From Streptomyces sp. NBC_00414 (lineage in GTDB: Bacteria > Actinomycetota > Actinomycetes > Streptomycetales > Streptomycetaceae), in assembly GCF_036038375.1 (NCBI RefSeq), contig NZ_CP107935.1:2356001-2420000 (forward strand): DNA of 64,000 nt. Direction: 5' to 3'. Below are positions 8,060-20,653 of the stretch, in pieces. The position numbers and the translations under genes are program-made. The notes below the pieces were generated by a model. That model ran no database searches, was not told the origin of the DNA, and saw nothing but the letters and a program-made list of their open reading frames with translations. Within the stretch, counting starts at the first letter, position 1. Every line of letters starts with the position of its first letter.

Positions 8060-8150
8060 CGGATGTTACGGAAGCGCGCCTCGGCGCGCCCGGAACCGTG
8101 GTTGTAGGCGCCGTTCTTGAAGTAGGTGCTCGTCCACTCCGGCACACGGC
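8044..8150 (-). pseudogene. C-terminal tail resembling a secreted polysaccharide lyase
   Basis: A minus-strand frame ending with TGA at 8044-8046 reads VPEWTSTYFKNGAYNHGSG and then RAEARFRNIRYWTK. The YFKNGAYN...F..I.Y pattern resembles the last two strands of beta-jelly-roll lyases (alginate/glucuronan lyase type). Nothing upstream supports a complete gene, and the neighbouring ogt gene begins within 200 bp. I read it as a 3' remnant. The family assignment is tentative. Confidence 0.3.
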
Positions 8151-8237
8151 CCGACCTCGTCATCGCACCCGTCGCCGTCAGTGAACCGGGGGCAGCCTGG
8201 GGTCTGCCGTAGCAGCCGGTAGCGGCTTCGAGGCGGC

Positions 8238-8774
8238 TCAGAAGAGAGACATGTTCCGCTCCCGCCGTTCTCCCCGCTCGAAGTCCAGGAGTCGCTGCTT
8301 GCGTTCCAGGCCGCCGCCGTAGCCCGTGAGGCTGCCGTCCGCGCCGACCACGCGATGGCAGGGCACGATGATCCCCAGCGGGTTCTTGCCGTTGGCGAGA
8401 CCCACCGCCCGCGACGCCTTCGGATTGCCGAGGGCGTCCGCGAGTTCACCGTACGAACGGGTCTCGCCGTACGGGATCCTGCGAAGCTCTGCCCAGACCG
8501 ACTGCTGGAACGGGGTTCCGTGCAAGTGCAGTTGGACGGAGAAGTCCTTCAACTCACCGGCGAAATAGGCCCGTAGCTCCTCGGTCGTCTCCCCGAACGG
8601 CGTGTCGTCCGGCTCGCCGAAGCTCTCCTCGGGCGGACGGTGGCGCTGGTCCGTCATGTAGAGCCCGGAGAGGACGCCGTCGGTGGCGACCAGCGTCAGC
8701 GGGCCGTACGGGCTGTCGACGACGGTGTGCTGCTTCAGGTGTTGGTTCACGTGTTGTTCCATGTGCTGCTTCAC
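8238..8774 (-). CDS. ogt: Methylated-DNA--protein-cysteine S-methyltransferase
   Basis: A 178-residue suicide DNA-repair protein that transfers the alkyl group from O6-alkylguanine to its own cysteine. The active site IIVPCHRVVG gives C139. The helix-turn-helix recognition region TPFQQSVWAELRRIPYGE and the SYGELA and NPKASRAVGLANGKNPL segments are all conserved. The GTG at 8774 overlaps the stop of the upstream repair gene (GTGA). The N-terminus is odd: KQHMEQHVNQHLKQH is a four-residue motif repeated four times, encoded by a 12-bp tandem repeat that includes the start codon. Initiation at the ATG at 8762 is possible. Confidence 0.93.
   Translation of the reverse strand: MKQHMEQHVNQHLKQHTVVDSPYGPLTLVATDGVLSGLYMTDQRHRPPEESFGEPDDTPFGETTEELRAYFAGELKDFSVQLHLHGTPFQQSVWAELRRIPYGETRSYGELADALGNPKASRAVGLANGKNPLGIIVPCHRVVGADGSLTGYGGGLERKQRLLDFERGERRERNMSLF
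8727..8774. repeat. 12-bp tandem repeat x4 at the ogt start
   Basis: Four imperfect 12-bp units (GTGCTGCTTCAG, GTGTTGGTTCAC, GTGTTGTTCCAT, GTGCTGCTTCAC) occupy exactly the first 16 codons of ogt. They encode xKQH, xEQH, xNQH and xKQH. The repeat contains both candidate start codons (8774 and 8762), so copy-number change would alter the N-terminus without changing frame. Confidence 0.85.
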
Positions 8775-10309
8775 TGCGCGTCCTTCGGTACGTCGTGGGC
8801 GGCCTGTTCGTGTCCGGGAAGGAAGTTGATCGGGTGCGTGCCCGTCGCCCACAGGTACTGGACGGCGTACGCGCGCCAGGGCCGCCAGTCCGCCGCGCGT
8901 GCCGTCAGTGCGGCGGGGGTGGACGGCAGGCCCAACTCCCGTGCGGCGTAACGGATTCCGAGGTCGGTCACCGGGAAGGCGTCGGGGTCGCCGAGGGCGC
9001 GCATGGCGATGACCTCCACGGTCCAGGGCCCGAAGCCGGGCAGGGCCAGCAGCCGCGCCCGAGTCTCGGTCCAGTCGCTCTCGACGCCCAAGTTGATGGC
9101 GCGGTCGGCCAGTTGGCCCACCAGTGTGGTGAGGGTGGTCCGGCGCGTGGCCGGCATGGCGAGGGCCTCGGGGTCGAGTGCCGCCAGGGCCTCGACGGAC
9201 GGGAAGAGGTGGGTGAGGCCGCCTTCGGGGTCGTCGACCGTTTCGCCGTGGGCCGTGACCAGGCGTGCCGCGTGCGTGCGGGCGGCGGCCGTGGACACCT
9301 GCTGGCCCAGCACGGCCCGTACGGCGAACTCGGCCTCGTCTACCGTACGGGGCACGCGGCGGCCCGGCGCCTTGTCGACGAGCGGCGCCAGCACCGGATC
9401 CGTACGCAACTGGTCGTCGACCGCGACCGGGTCGGCGTCCAGGTCGAGCATGCGGCGGCAGCGGCTGATGGCGACGGTCAGGTCGCGCATGTCGCTGAGA
9501 GTGAGGCGGCAGCCGATGTGGTCGGGCTTCGGAGTGAGCGCGACGACCCCATGGCCGTACGGCAGACGCAGGGTGCGCCGGTACGCGCCGTCGCGCCACT
9601 CCTCCACGCCCGGTACGGCGGTGGCGGCAAGGTGGCCGAAGAGGTTGTCGGGGTTGAGCGGGGCCCGGAAGGGGAGCCGGAGCGCCAACACCCCTGGTGT
9701 GCCGGTGGAGTTGGCACGGTTCTTGGGTGCCCGCGTGCGCAGCTCGCTCGGGGCGAGGGCGAAGACCTCGCGGACCGTGTCGTTGAAGGTGCGGATGGAG
9801 GAGAAGCCCGCCGCGAAGGCGATCTCGGCCATCGGCAGCGGGGTCGTCTCGATGAGCAGGCGTGCGGTCTGGGCGCGCTGGGCGCGGGCGAGGGCGAGCG
9901 GGCCCGCACCCAGCTCGGCGAGTAGCTGGCGTTCGACCTGCCGGGTGCTGTATCCGAGGCGGACCGCGAGCCCCGGTACGCCCTCGCGGTCCACGATCCC
10001 GTCGCCGATCAGCCGCATCGCGCGGGCCACCAGGTCGGCGCGCTGGTTCCACTCGGGCGAGCCGGGGCTCGTGTCGGGGCGGCAGCGCTTGCAGGCCCGG
10101 AATCCTGCCTGCTGGCAGGCTGCGGCGCTCGGGTGGAACGTCATGTTCTCCGGCTTCGGCGGCACGACGGGGCAGCTGGGCCGGCAGTAGATCCGCGTGG
10201 TCAGGACAGCCGTGAAGAACCATCCGTCGAAGCGGGCGTCCTTCGACTGGACGGCGCGCACACAGCGCTCGGTCTCGGTGTGCATCCCGTTCTGCATGCC
10301 CACCAGCAT
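8771..10309 (-). CDS. alkA: Ada-like regulator fused to AlkA-type 3-methyladenine DNA glycosylase
   Basis: A 512-residue two-part repair protein. Residues about 10-85 form the Ada N-terminal zinc domain with C42 (methyl-phosphotriester acceptor, YCRPSCP), C46, C73 and C76 (FRACKRCRP). Residues about 95-190 are an AraC-type HTH pair (VPGLAVRLGYSTRQVERQLL; MAEIAFAAGFSSIRTFNDTV). The rest is AlkA: the N-terminal beta domain, then the HhH-GPD glycosylase with LPGFGPWTVEVIAMRALGD and the catalytic aspartate in FPVTDLGIRY. It should sense methyl damage, activate its own operon and excise alkylated bases. It is coupled by a 4-bp overlap to ogt. In-frame ATGs at 10297 and 10285 are alternative starts. 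Confidence 0.92.
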   Translation of the reverse strand: MLVGMQNGMHTETERCVRAVQSKDARFDGWFFTAVLTTRIYCRPSCPVVPPKPENMTFHPSAAACQQAGFRACKRCRPDTSPGSPEWNQRADLVARAMRLIGDGIVDREGVPGLAVRLGYSTRQVERQLLAELGAGPLALARAQRAQTARLLIETTPLPMAEIAFAAGFSSIRTFNDTVREVFALAPSELRTRAPKNRANSTGTPGVLALRLPFRAPLNPDNLFGHLAATAVPGVEEWRDGAYRRTLRLPYGHGVVALTPKPDHIGCRLTLSDMRDLTVAISRCRRMLDLDADPVAVDDQLRTDPVLAPLVDKAPGRRVPRTVDEAEFAVRAVLGQQVSTAAARTHAARLVTAHGETVDDPEGGLTHLFPSVEALAALDPEALAMPATRRTTLTTLVGQLADRAINLGVESDWTETRARLLALPGFGPWTVEVIAMRALGDPDAFPVTDLGIRYAARELGLPSTPAALTARAADWRPWRAYAVQYLWATGTHPINFLPGHEQAAHDVPKDAQ

Positions 10310-10406
10310 CGCCCTTGGTCAGGGCGATGGCTGGCGGGAATGCGACATCTGCCTCAGCCCGGGTCACTCCCCCGGGCCCTCCGAACCGTGCGAGCCACTT
10401 GCCGGC

Positions 10407-14486
<4,080 letters not shown>

Positions 14487-14647
14487 GGCCAGAATGCGAC
14501 TGCTGAGGACAAAGGCACCTTGTGAGCCACAGAAAACCCTAGGACCCGAACACAATCGGAGCAATGACCTTGTCGGGCTTTGTGTGATCCTGAGGACCGG
14601 CGGGCACGGCTGTACCGGCGCCGGACGGTGAACGGCCAGCGGATCCG

Positions 14648-14743
14648 CGCCGCGGACACTCAGCGGTCCTGCGGCACGGAGGCTCAGGGGCCCGGCGTCG
14701 CGGAGGCTCAGCGGTCCTGCGGCGCGGACGCTCAGCGAGCCCG
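14648..14743. repeat. 24-bp tandem repeat x4 at the 3' end of the macro-domain gene
   Basis: Four consecutive 24-bp units, with consensus CGSCGCGGASRCTCAGCGGTCCTG, run from 14648 to 14743, with a fifth partial unit beyond. The array starts after the stop codon (14732) of the macro-domain gene on its minus strand and extends back into its last codons. In one minus-strand frame it encodes an eight-residue repeat of the type GPLSLRAA. It resembles an in-frame minisatellite whose downstream part fell outside the gene. Confidence 0.8.
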
Positions 14744-15241
14744 CGCCGCGAACGCCTCGTACGCCTGCTCGTCGAAGAGGACGAACCTGACCTCGGCCAC
14801 CGCCGTCCGCGTGTCCCGCACGGTCCCGACCGCGAGGCGGGCGGCGTCCTCCATCGGCCAGCCGAAGATGCCCGCGGAGATGGCCGGGAACGCGACGGTC
14901 CGCGCCCCCAGCTCGTCGGCGACCCGCAGGGATTCCCGGTAGCAGGAGATCAGCAGCTCGGAACGGTCCTCGCTCTCGCTGTGGACGGGCCCGACGGTGT
15001 GGATCACCCACCGCGCGTCGAGTCGGCCTGCGGTGGTGGCGACGGCCTGGCCGGTCCGCAGGCCCTTGCCGTAATGGGAGGCGCGCAGTTTGCGGCACTC
15101 GGCGAGGATCTCGGGGCCGCCGCGACGGTGGATGGCTCCGTCCACTCCCCCGCCGCCCAGCAGGGAGGAGTTCGCCGCGTTGACGATGGCGTCCACGCTC
15201 TGCCGGGTGATGTCGCCCTGGACGAACTCGACGGTGGTCAT
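14732..15241 (-). CDS. Macro-domain O-acetyl-ADP-ribose deacetylase-like protein
   Basis: A 169-residue single macro domain of the YmdB/AF1521 type, which binds ADP-ribose and usually removes O-acetyl or mono-ADP-ribosyl groups. Signatures are [20 protein letters not shown] at the N-terminus, the substrate loop [30 protein letters not shown] and the phosphate loop [13 protein letters not shown]. All expected binding residues are present. Its start codon overlaps the stop of the upstream flavoprotein gene by 4 bp. The product could recycle the O-acetyl-ADP-ribose made by the sirtuin at 6587, but the two are not in one operon. Confidence 0.92.
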   Translation of the reverse strand: MTTVEFVQGDITRQSVDAIVNAANSSLLGGGGVDGAIHRRGGPEILAECRKLRASHYGKGLRTGQAVATTAGRLDARWVIHTVGPVHSESEDRSELLISCYRESLRVADELGARTVAFPAISAGIFGWPMEDAARLAVGTVRDTRTAVAEVRFVLFDEQAYEAFAARAR

Positions 15242-16656
15242 GACCGGCGCAGCTTCTTCCAGACGGCCTTGGCGGCGTTGTGCCCCGACATGCCGTGCAC
15301 GCCCGGGCCGGGCGGGGTGGCCGAGGAGCAGATGAACACCGCCGGGTGCGGGGTGCTGTACGGGAACGCCGACAGGTTCGGGCGCAGCATCAGCTGGAGG
15401 CCGGAGGCCGCGCCGCAGCCGATGTCACCGCCCACGTAGTTGGCGTTGCGAGCGGCTAGTTCGGGCGGGCCGGCCGTGGCACGGGCGAGGACGCGGTCGC
15501 GGAAGCCGGGCGCGAAACGCTCCAGCTGACGCTCGACGGTGTCCGTGAGGTCCCCGGTCCAGCCGCTCGGCACATGCGCGTACGCCCAGAACACCTGCTT
15601 GCCGTCCGGTGCCCGGGAGGGGTCCACGACGCTGGGCTGCACGGTGATCAGGAACGGCGCGTCGGGGGCCCGTCCCTCACGGGAGGCCGCGCGCAGGGCG
15701 GCCCCGATCTCCTTGCGGTCCGCGCCGACCTGCACCGTGCCGGCCCGGCGGGCCTCCTCGGCGGTCCACGGCACCGGCCCGTCGAGCGCGTAGTCGATCT
15801 TGAACACGCCCGCCCCGTACCGGTACCGCTCGTAGTAGCGCCCGAAGCCCGCGATCCGGCTCAGCGCGGTGGGCGAGGTGTCGAAGACGTACGCGCGCGC
15901 CGGCGGCAGGTCGTCGAGGCGCTTGACCTCGTAGTCGGTGTGGACGGCGCCGCCCAGGTCCTTGAGATACGCGGTGAGCGCGTCGGAGATCGCCTGGGAG
16001 CCGCCGCGGGCGACGGGCCAGCCCCGGGCGTGCGCGGCCAGCGCGAAGACGAGGCCGACGGCGCCGGTGGCGAGACCGTCCAGCGGCGACATCACATGGG
16101 CGACGAGTCCCGCGAACAGCGCCTTGGCCCGCTCGTCGCGGAACCTGCGCATCAGCCAGGTCGAGGGCGGCAGGCCGACCAGGCCGAAGCGGGCGAGGGT
16201 GACCGGGTCACGGGGCAGCGCGCTGAGCGGCAGGGACATGAAGTCCTGCACGAGGGTGTCCCATCGGTGCGTGAAGGGCTCCACGAGCCTGCGGTACGTG
16301 CCCGCGTCGCGCGGTCCGAACGAGGCGGCCGTCTCGGCCACCGACCGCGACAGCACGGCCGCCGTGCCGTCCAGGAAGGGGTGCGCCATGGGCAGTTCGG
16401 GCTGCAGCCACTCCAGCCCGTACCGCCCGAGGGGCATCGCGCGGAAGGCGGGTGAGTTGACACCGAGGGGGTGCGCGGCCGAGCACGGGTCGTGCCGGAA
16501 GCCCGGCAGGGTCAGTTCCTCGGTGCGGGCACCGCCCCCGACGGTGTCGCGCGCTTCGAAGACGGCCACGGAGAAGCCGCGGCGGGCCAGCTCCACGGCA
16601 GCCGTCAGTCCGTTCGGCCCCGCACCCACCACGACGGCATCGAGCATCGACGGCAC
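15238..16656 (-). CDS. Phytoene-dehydrogenase-like FAD-dependent oxidoreductase
   Basis: A 472-residue flavoprotein of the CrtI/phytoene-desaturase-like amine oxidase fold. The dinucleotide motif [20 protein letters not shown] is at the N-terminus, followed by [22 protein letters not shown]. The C-terminal FAD motif is [19 protein letters not shown]. Mid-protein segments such as [20 protein letters not shown] are typical of this broad subfamily, whose substrates are mostly unknown; no carotenoid genes are nearby, so carotenoid desaturation is unlikely. The GTG at 16656 is chosen for AAAGGAG 7 nt upstream. It is translationally coupled to the macro-domain gene. Confidence 0.88.
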   Translation of the reverse strand: MPSMLDAVVVGAGPNGLTAAVELARRGFSVAVFEARDTVGGGARTEELTLPGFRHDPCSAAHPLGVNSPAFRAMPLGRYGLEWLQPELPMAHPFLDGTAAVLSRSVAETAASFGPRDAGTYRRLVEPFTHRWDTLVQDFMSLPLSALPRDPVTLARFGLVGLPPSTWLMRRFRDERAKALFAGLVAHVMSPLDGLATGAVGLVFALAAHARGWPVARGGSQAISDALTAYLKDLGGAVHTDYEVKRLDDLPPARAYVFDTSPTALSRIAGFGRYYERYRYGAGVFKIDYALDGPVPWTAEEARRAGTVQVGADRKEIGAALRAASREGRAPDAPFLITVQPSVVDPSRAPDGKQVFWAYAHVPSGWTGDLTDTVERQLERFAPGFRDRVLARATAGPPELAARNANYVGGDIGCGAASGLQLMLRPNLSAFPYSTPHPAVFICSSATPPGPGVHGMSGHNAAKAVWKKLRRS

Positions 16657-16768
16657 CTTCGGACTCCTTTGTCAGCCGATGGCCACTGACGGTCAGGATA
16701 TGCCGGGCCTCCTACCGGGCCCGTCCCAGCCCCTCGCCGGCTCGTCACCGGCCCCTCGCCCGCACGCC

Positions 16769-17614
16769 TCAGGCGCCGCCCGACAGCAGGTCCAGCACCC
16801 GGCGGGCCGTGGCCGCGTCCCGCGCCGCCGTGAACGGAAGCGCGTTGCCGCCGGTGACGCGGAAGGGCTCCCCCGCGAGCGTCAGGTGCGCGCCTCCCGC
16901 CTCCTCGACGAGCAGGAGCCCCGCCGCGTGGTCCCAAGCCGCCTCCCAGCTGAACGCGACGGCGTCCAACTCGCCGCGGGCGACGGCGAGGTACTCCAGA
17001 CCGGCGGAGCCGCAGGGGCGCGCGTTCACACCCTCCGTGCGCAGGCCCAGGAGTGCCCGCTTCTGGTCGTCCGTCGTGTAGTCCGGGTGCGACGTGGCGA
17101 CTTGGAGGTCGCGGCCGGGGTCCGGCGCGCCGGGCAGGAGGGGTTCGCCGTCGAGCAGGGCGCCCCGGCCCCGTATCGCCACGGCGAGTTGGTCACGCAC
17201 CGGGGCGTACGTCCAGGAGGCCAGCACGACGCCGCGCTGGGCGAGCGCGACCAGCGTGCAGAAGCCGGGGTCGCCGTGGACGAACTGGCGGGTGCCGTCG
17301 ACCGGGTCGACGATCCAGACGGGGGCCTCGCCCTGGAGCGCCTCGTACGTCGCCGGATCGGCGTGGACCGCTTCCTCGCCGACCACGACCGAGCCGGGCA
17401 GCAGCTCGACGAGCACCTCCGTGAGGTACTCCTCGGCCTTGCGGTCGGCGTCCGTGACCAGGTCGTGCGGGCCGCTCTTCTCGTCTATCTCGTGCGCCGC
17501 GAGCTGCCGGAAACGCGGCATGATCTCGGCGGCGGCCGCCTTGCGGACGGCCTGTTCGACGTCTGCGGTGCGGTGTGCGAGAAACTCGTCGATGGTTTCC
17601 ATGTGTTCGATCAT
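16769..17614 (-). CDS. Inositol monophosphatase / histidinol-phosphatase family protein
   Basis: A metal-dependent sugar-phosphatase of about 281 residues. The metal site is formed by VTDADRKAEEYL, GEEAVH and the signature WIVDPVDGTRQFVHG, with the second aspartate motif WEAAWDHAAGLLLVEEAGG near the C-terminus. The family covers inositol-1-phosphatase, fructose-1,6-bisphosphatase-like, HisN and CysQ activities; the sequence alone does not choose among them, though HisN-like is common for this type in actinobacteria. The start is unsettled: ATG at 17614 has GGAGG almost touching it, and ATG at 17602 has it 13 nt away. Confidence 0.87.
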   Translation of the reverse strand: MIEHMETIDEFLAHRTADVEQAVRKAAAAEIMPRFRQLAAHEIDEKSGPHDLVTDADRKAEEYLTEVLVELLPGSVVVGEEAVHADPATYEALQGEAPVWIVDPVDGTRQFVHGDPGFCTLVALAQRGVVLASWTYAPVRDQLAVAIRGRGALLDGEPLLPGAPDPGRDLQVATSHPDYTTDDQKRALLGLRTEGVNARPCGSAGLEYLAVARGELDAVAFSWEAAWDHAAGLLLVEEAGGAHLTLAGEPFRVTGGNALPFTAARDAATARRVLDLLSGGA

Positions 17615-17779
17615 GCCTCCATGAGAGCACGCGCCACTGACAATCCCCACCCGGTGGGTGCATCACGGGTGGAATCGGCATGAACAACGAGCGCCCCGAG
17701 GTCGGTGGGCGGTGAGCCCCGCCGGGCGGTCCTCAGCACGCGGCGAGACCCGCCGACGGGCCGCGCGTCGGGGTCGGCG

Positions 17780-19810
17780 TCAGCGTCCGACCGCGTACCC
17801 CTGCATCCCGCGCGGGTTCGCCGCCGCCGACAGGACCCCGGTCCGTGGGTCCCGGGCGACCGCGCACAGCCGCCCCTCGGACCAGGCGTCGCCGACCTGG
17901 ACGTCGTGGCCCCGGCGCCGCAACTCCTCGATGACGTCAGGGTCGGTGCGCGACTCGACGGTCACGCTGCCGGGGAGCATCCCGCGCGGGTGGAAGGAGC
18001 CGGGGAAGCTGTCGTTGTGCCAGTTCGGGGCGTCGATGGCGCCTTGGAGGTCCGGGCCGCCGCGTACCTCCGCGCGCAGGGCGACGGCCAGGAAGAAGTG
18101 CAGCTGCCACTGGTCCTGCTGGTCACCGCCGGGCGTACCGAAGGCCATGACGGGGACCCCGTCCCGCAGCGCGAGCGACGGTGTGAGCGTCGTACGGGGA
18201 CGGCGGCCCGGGGTGAGGGAGTTGGGCAGCCCCTCGTCCAGCCAGGCCATCTGGAGCCGGGTGCCGAGCGGGAAGCCCAGCTCGGGCACGACGGGGTTGG
18301 ACTGCAGCCAGCCACCGCTGGGCGTGGCCGCGACCATGTTGCCCCAGCGGTCGACGATGTCGAGGTGGCAGGTGTCGCCCCGGGTGCCGCCGTCGGCCGA
18401 GACCTCGGGCTCCCCGGGCACGGGAGACGTCGGCGACTTGGCCACGGTGGGCTCGCCCCCACCCGCCCGCGCCACGGTCGGCCCGCCCGCCTCTGCCCGC
18501 GCCACCGTCGGCTCCCCCGCGCCCGGCGCCGCGAGCGCGTCGAACCCGCCCTCCCCCGAGGCCACCACGCGCGCGTGCCCACTGAGCAGCGGAGTCCGGC
18601 CGCCGGGGCTCCCCGGCCGCAGCTCGTACGAGGCCTTCTCCCCGACCAGCGCCCGCCGACCGGCGTTGTACTCGGGCGACAACAGCTCCGACAGCAGCTC
18701 CGCCGGGGGCACCTCGCCCGCGTCCCCGTACCAGGCCTCCCGGTCGGCCATCGCGAGCTTGCAGCCCTCGATCAGCAGGTGCGTGTACTCGGCGGAGCCG
18801 TACCGGGGCAGCTCGGGCGGCAGCAGGGCCAGCTGCTGGAGGAGTACCGGGCCCTGGCTCCAGGGGCCGGCCTTGCACAGGGTCCAGCCCCGCCAGTCGT
18901 ACGTGGCCGGAGCCTCGTAGGACGCGGACCAGGAGGCCAGGTCGGCCGCCGTGAGCGTGCCGGAGTGGCGCTCGCCGCTGGTGTCCCGGGTGGGCCGGCC
19001 CGCCTGTCGCACGAGCGCCTCGGCGATGAAGCCCTCGCGCCAGATCCGCCGCGCGGCCTCGATCTCCGCGACGCGGCGGTCGCCGTCCTGGGTTCGGGAC
19101 TCCCGGGTTCCGGGCTCCAGGGATGCTCCCGGCTCCCGGTCCGCGCCGGACTGCGGTGCGGCTCCTGACTGCGGAGCGGCTCCGGACTCCCGGCTGCTTC
19201 CGGCGTCCCGGACGGCCTCCGCGATCAGCCGCGTCCAGGTCGCCGCCAGCGCGGGGTTGCGGAACAGTTCGCCGGGCCGCGGGGGTTCGCCGCCCGGCAG
19301 ATACACCTCGGCGGACGACGTCCACTCGGTCTCGAAGAGCTCCCGTACGGTCCGCACGGTCTCGCCGACGCGCTCCACGGGCGCGTGCCCGTCCCGCGCG
19401 TACCCGATGGCGTACTTCAGGACGTCCGCCAGGGACTTCGTGCCGTGGTCGCGCAGCAGCAGCATCCACGCGTCGAAGGCGCCGGGCACGGCGGCCGCGA
19501 GGGGCCCGGTGCCGGGGACGAGATCCAGACCGAGTCCCCTGTAGTGGGCGACGGTGGCCCCGGCCGGTGCCACACCCTGACCGCACAGGACCCGCACCTC
19601 ACCGCCCGCCGGGGCGAGGATGATCGGGACCTCACCGGCGGGCCCGTTGAGGTGCGGCTCGACGACGTGCAGCACGAAACCCGCGGCGACGGCGGCGTCG
19701 TACGCGTTGCCGCCGTCCTCCAGCACGGCCATCGCCGACTGCGAGGCGAGCCAGTGCGTGGAGGACACCATTGCGAAGGTGCCCTGGAGCGTGGGTCGGG
19801 TCGTGAACAC
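17780..19810 (-). CDS. Gamma-glutamyltransferase-family N-terminal-nucleophile hydrolase
   Basis: A 676-residue GGT-family protein without a signal peptide. The N-terminal FAMVSSTHWLASQSAMAVLE and GGNAYDAAVAAGFVLHVVEP are typical. The expected autoprocessing site is the threonine in GDTCHLDIVDRWGNMVAATP, followed by TLTPSLALRDGVPVMAFGTPGGDQ. Two low-complexity insertions set it apart: a Ser/Gly/Glu-rich linker around residues 215-255, and just before the processing site a decapeptide repeated three times (GEPTVARAEA, GGPTVARAGG, GEPTVAKSPT). GTG 19810 is preferred over GTG 19825 because GAGGAG lies about 6 nt upstream. Substrate unknown; it differs clearly from the exported GGT at 36010. Confidence 0.87.
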   Translation of the reverse strand: MFTTRPTLQGTFAMVSSTHWLASQSAMAVLEDGGNAYDAAVAAGFVLHVVEPHLNGPAGEVPIILAPAGGEVRVLCGQGVAPAGATVAHYRGLGLDLVPGTGPLAAAVPGAFDAWMLLLRDHGTKSLADVLKYAIGYARDGHAPVERVGETVRTVRELFETEWTSSAEVYLPGGEPPRPGELFRNPALAATWTRLIAEAVRDAGSSRESGAAPQSGAAPQSGADREPGASLEPGTRESRTQDGDRRVAEIEAARRIWREGFIAEALVRQAGRPTRDTSGERHSGTLTAADLASWSASYEAPATYDWRGWTLCKAGPWSQGPVLLQQLALLPPELPRYGSAEYTHLLIEGCKLAMADREAWYGDAGEVPPAELLSELLSPEYNAGRRALVGEKASYELRPGSPGGRTPLLSGHARVVASGEGGFDALAAPGAGEPTVARAEAGGPTVARAGGGEPTVAKSPTSPVPGEPEVSADGGTRGDTCHLDIVDRWGNMVAATPSGGWLQSNPVVPELGFPLGTRLQMAWLDEGLPNSLTPGRRPRTTLTPSLALRDGVPVMAFGTPGGDQQDQWQLHFFLAVALRAEVRGGPDLQGAIDAPNWHNDSFPGSFHPRGMLPGSVTVESRTDPDVIEELRRRGHDVQVGDAWSEGRLCAVARDPRTGVLSAAANPRGMQGYAVGR
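18441..18530. repeat. 30-bp tandem repeat x3 in the GGT-family gene
   Basis: Three adjacent 30-bp units beginning GCCACGGTGGGCTCG, GCCACGGTCGGCCCG and GCCACCGTCGGCTCC encode the repeated PTVAR decapeptide just upstream of the autocatalytic threonine. The repeat is in frame and sits in a linker that is absent from ordinary family members. Confidence 0.75.
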
Positions 19811-19897
19811 GGGGGAACTCCTCACTGCGGGGCGGGCCCGCCGACCACGGGGCCGGACTGCGGGGCCGGACGTCCGGCGATGGTACGCAGGCCGCTG

Positions 19898-20548
19898 CTA
19901 CCCGGGTTGCGAGGGCTGCCAGGCCGTCGTCCCCAGGATGTTCTCCGGACCGATGTCGAGCGGATACGGCGGCTGTACGGTCACCGTGTCGTCGCCCTTC
20001 TTCGGGGCGACGCGGAGGTACACGCCGTCCGTGTTGTGCATCCGCCAGTACAGGGACGCGTGCGCGCTGTCGCCGGGGGCCAGTGTCAGCGACCGGGGGC
20101 CGGGGTCCTCCGGCGCCATGAACACCTGGTCCGTGCCCTCGACGGTCCGCACGCCGGGGAACGGCTCGCCCGATCCGTCCAGGACTGTGACGGCCGGATA
20201 GCCGTTCAACTTGTGCGGGCTGTCACCGCAGTTGGTGACGTCGAGGCCCATCGCGCGCAGCCCCATCGCCGCGTCGCCCTCATCAGCCGTGAAGCGCAGA
20301 CCGGACTTCGGGCAGCCCTCCGCCTGCAGAGCGGGGGCGGGCGGAGAGGGCTCGGGGGTCACGGCCGTGGGCGTGGGCGTGAGGGTGAGCGTGGGCGGGA
20401 CCACCGTCAGGGACGGCGACGACGAGTGCGTGCGTTCGGGGTTGCTCTCACGGTCCAGTTCGGCGGAGAGTCCGCACCCGCTCGCCCCCAGCACCAACAG
20501 GCAGACGAGGGCGGTACTGCGGAACAGCCTCGGGCGTATCGCGATCAC
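19898..20548 (-). CDS. DUF4232-type lipoprotein
   Basis: A 216-residue exported lipoprotein. The signal peptide VIAIRPRLFRSTALVCLLVL leads into the lipobox LGASGCG, so the mature protein would be lipid-anchored outside the membrane. A Thr/Pro/Ser-rich tether (TLTLTPTPTAVTPEPSPPAP) precedes a beta-sandwich domain with two conserved cysteines (AEGCPKSGLRF and DVTNCGDSPHKLNGYPAV), characteristic of DUF4232 proteins of actinobacteria. Function is unknown. The GTG at 20548 was chosen because it starts directly at the signal peptide; a frame extension to 20587 adds a non-signal-like segment. Confidence 0.8.
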   Translation of the reverse strand: MIAIRPRLFRSTALVCLLVLGASGCGLSAELDRESNPERTHSSSPSLTVVPPTLTLTPTPTAVTPEPSPPAPALQAEGCPKSGLRFTADEGDAAMGLRAMGLDVTNCGDSPHKLNGYPAVTVLDGSGEPFPGVRTVEGTDQVFMAPEDPGPRSLTLAPGDSAHASLYWRMHNTDGVYLRVAPKKGDDTVTVQPPYPLDIGPENILGTTAWQPSQPG

Positions 20549-20653
20549 CCGCCGATCATCACACGAGCCCTCGGCGGAAGCCCTCACTCCTCCTGCCTCG
20601 TGCCGCGCCCCCGCCTGCCACCCCGTACCGCCGCTTCGCCTCCCCCCGTGCCC

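Noticed and set aside
15238..16656. Carotenoid biosynthesis role for the phytoene-dehydrogenase-like gene
   Set aside because: No crtE, crtB or lycopene cyclase genes are nearby, and the family is broad; kept only as an FAD oxidoreductase.
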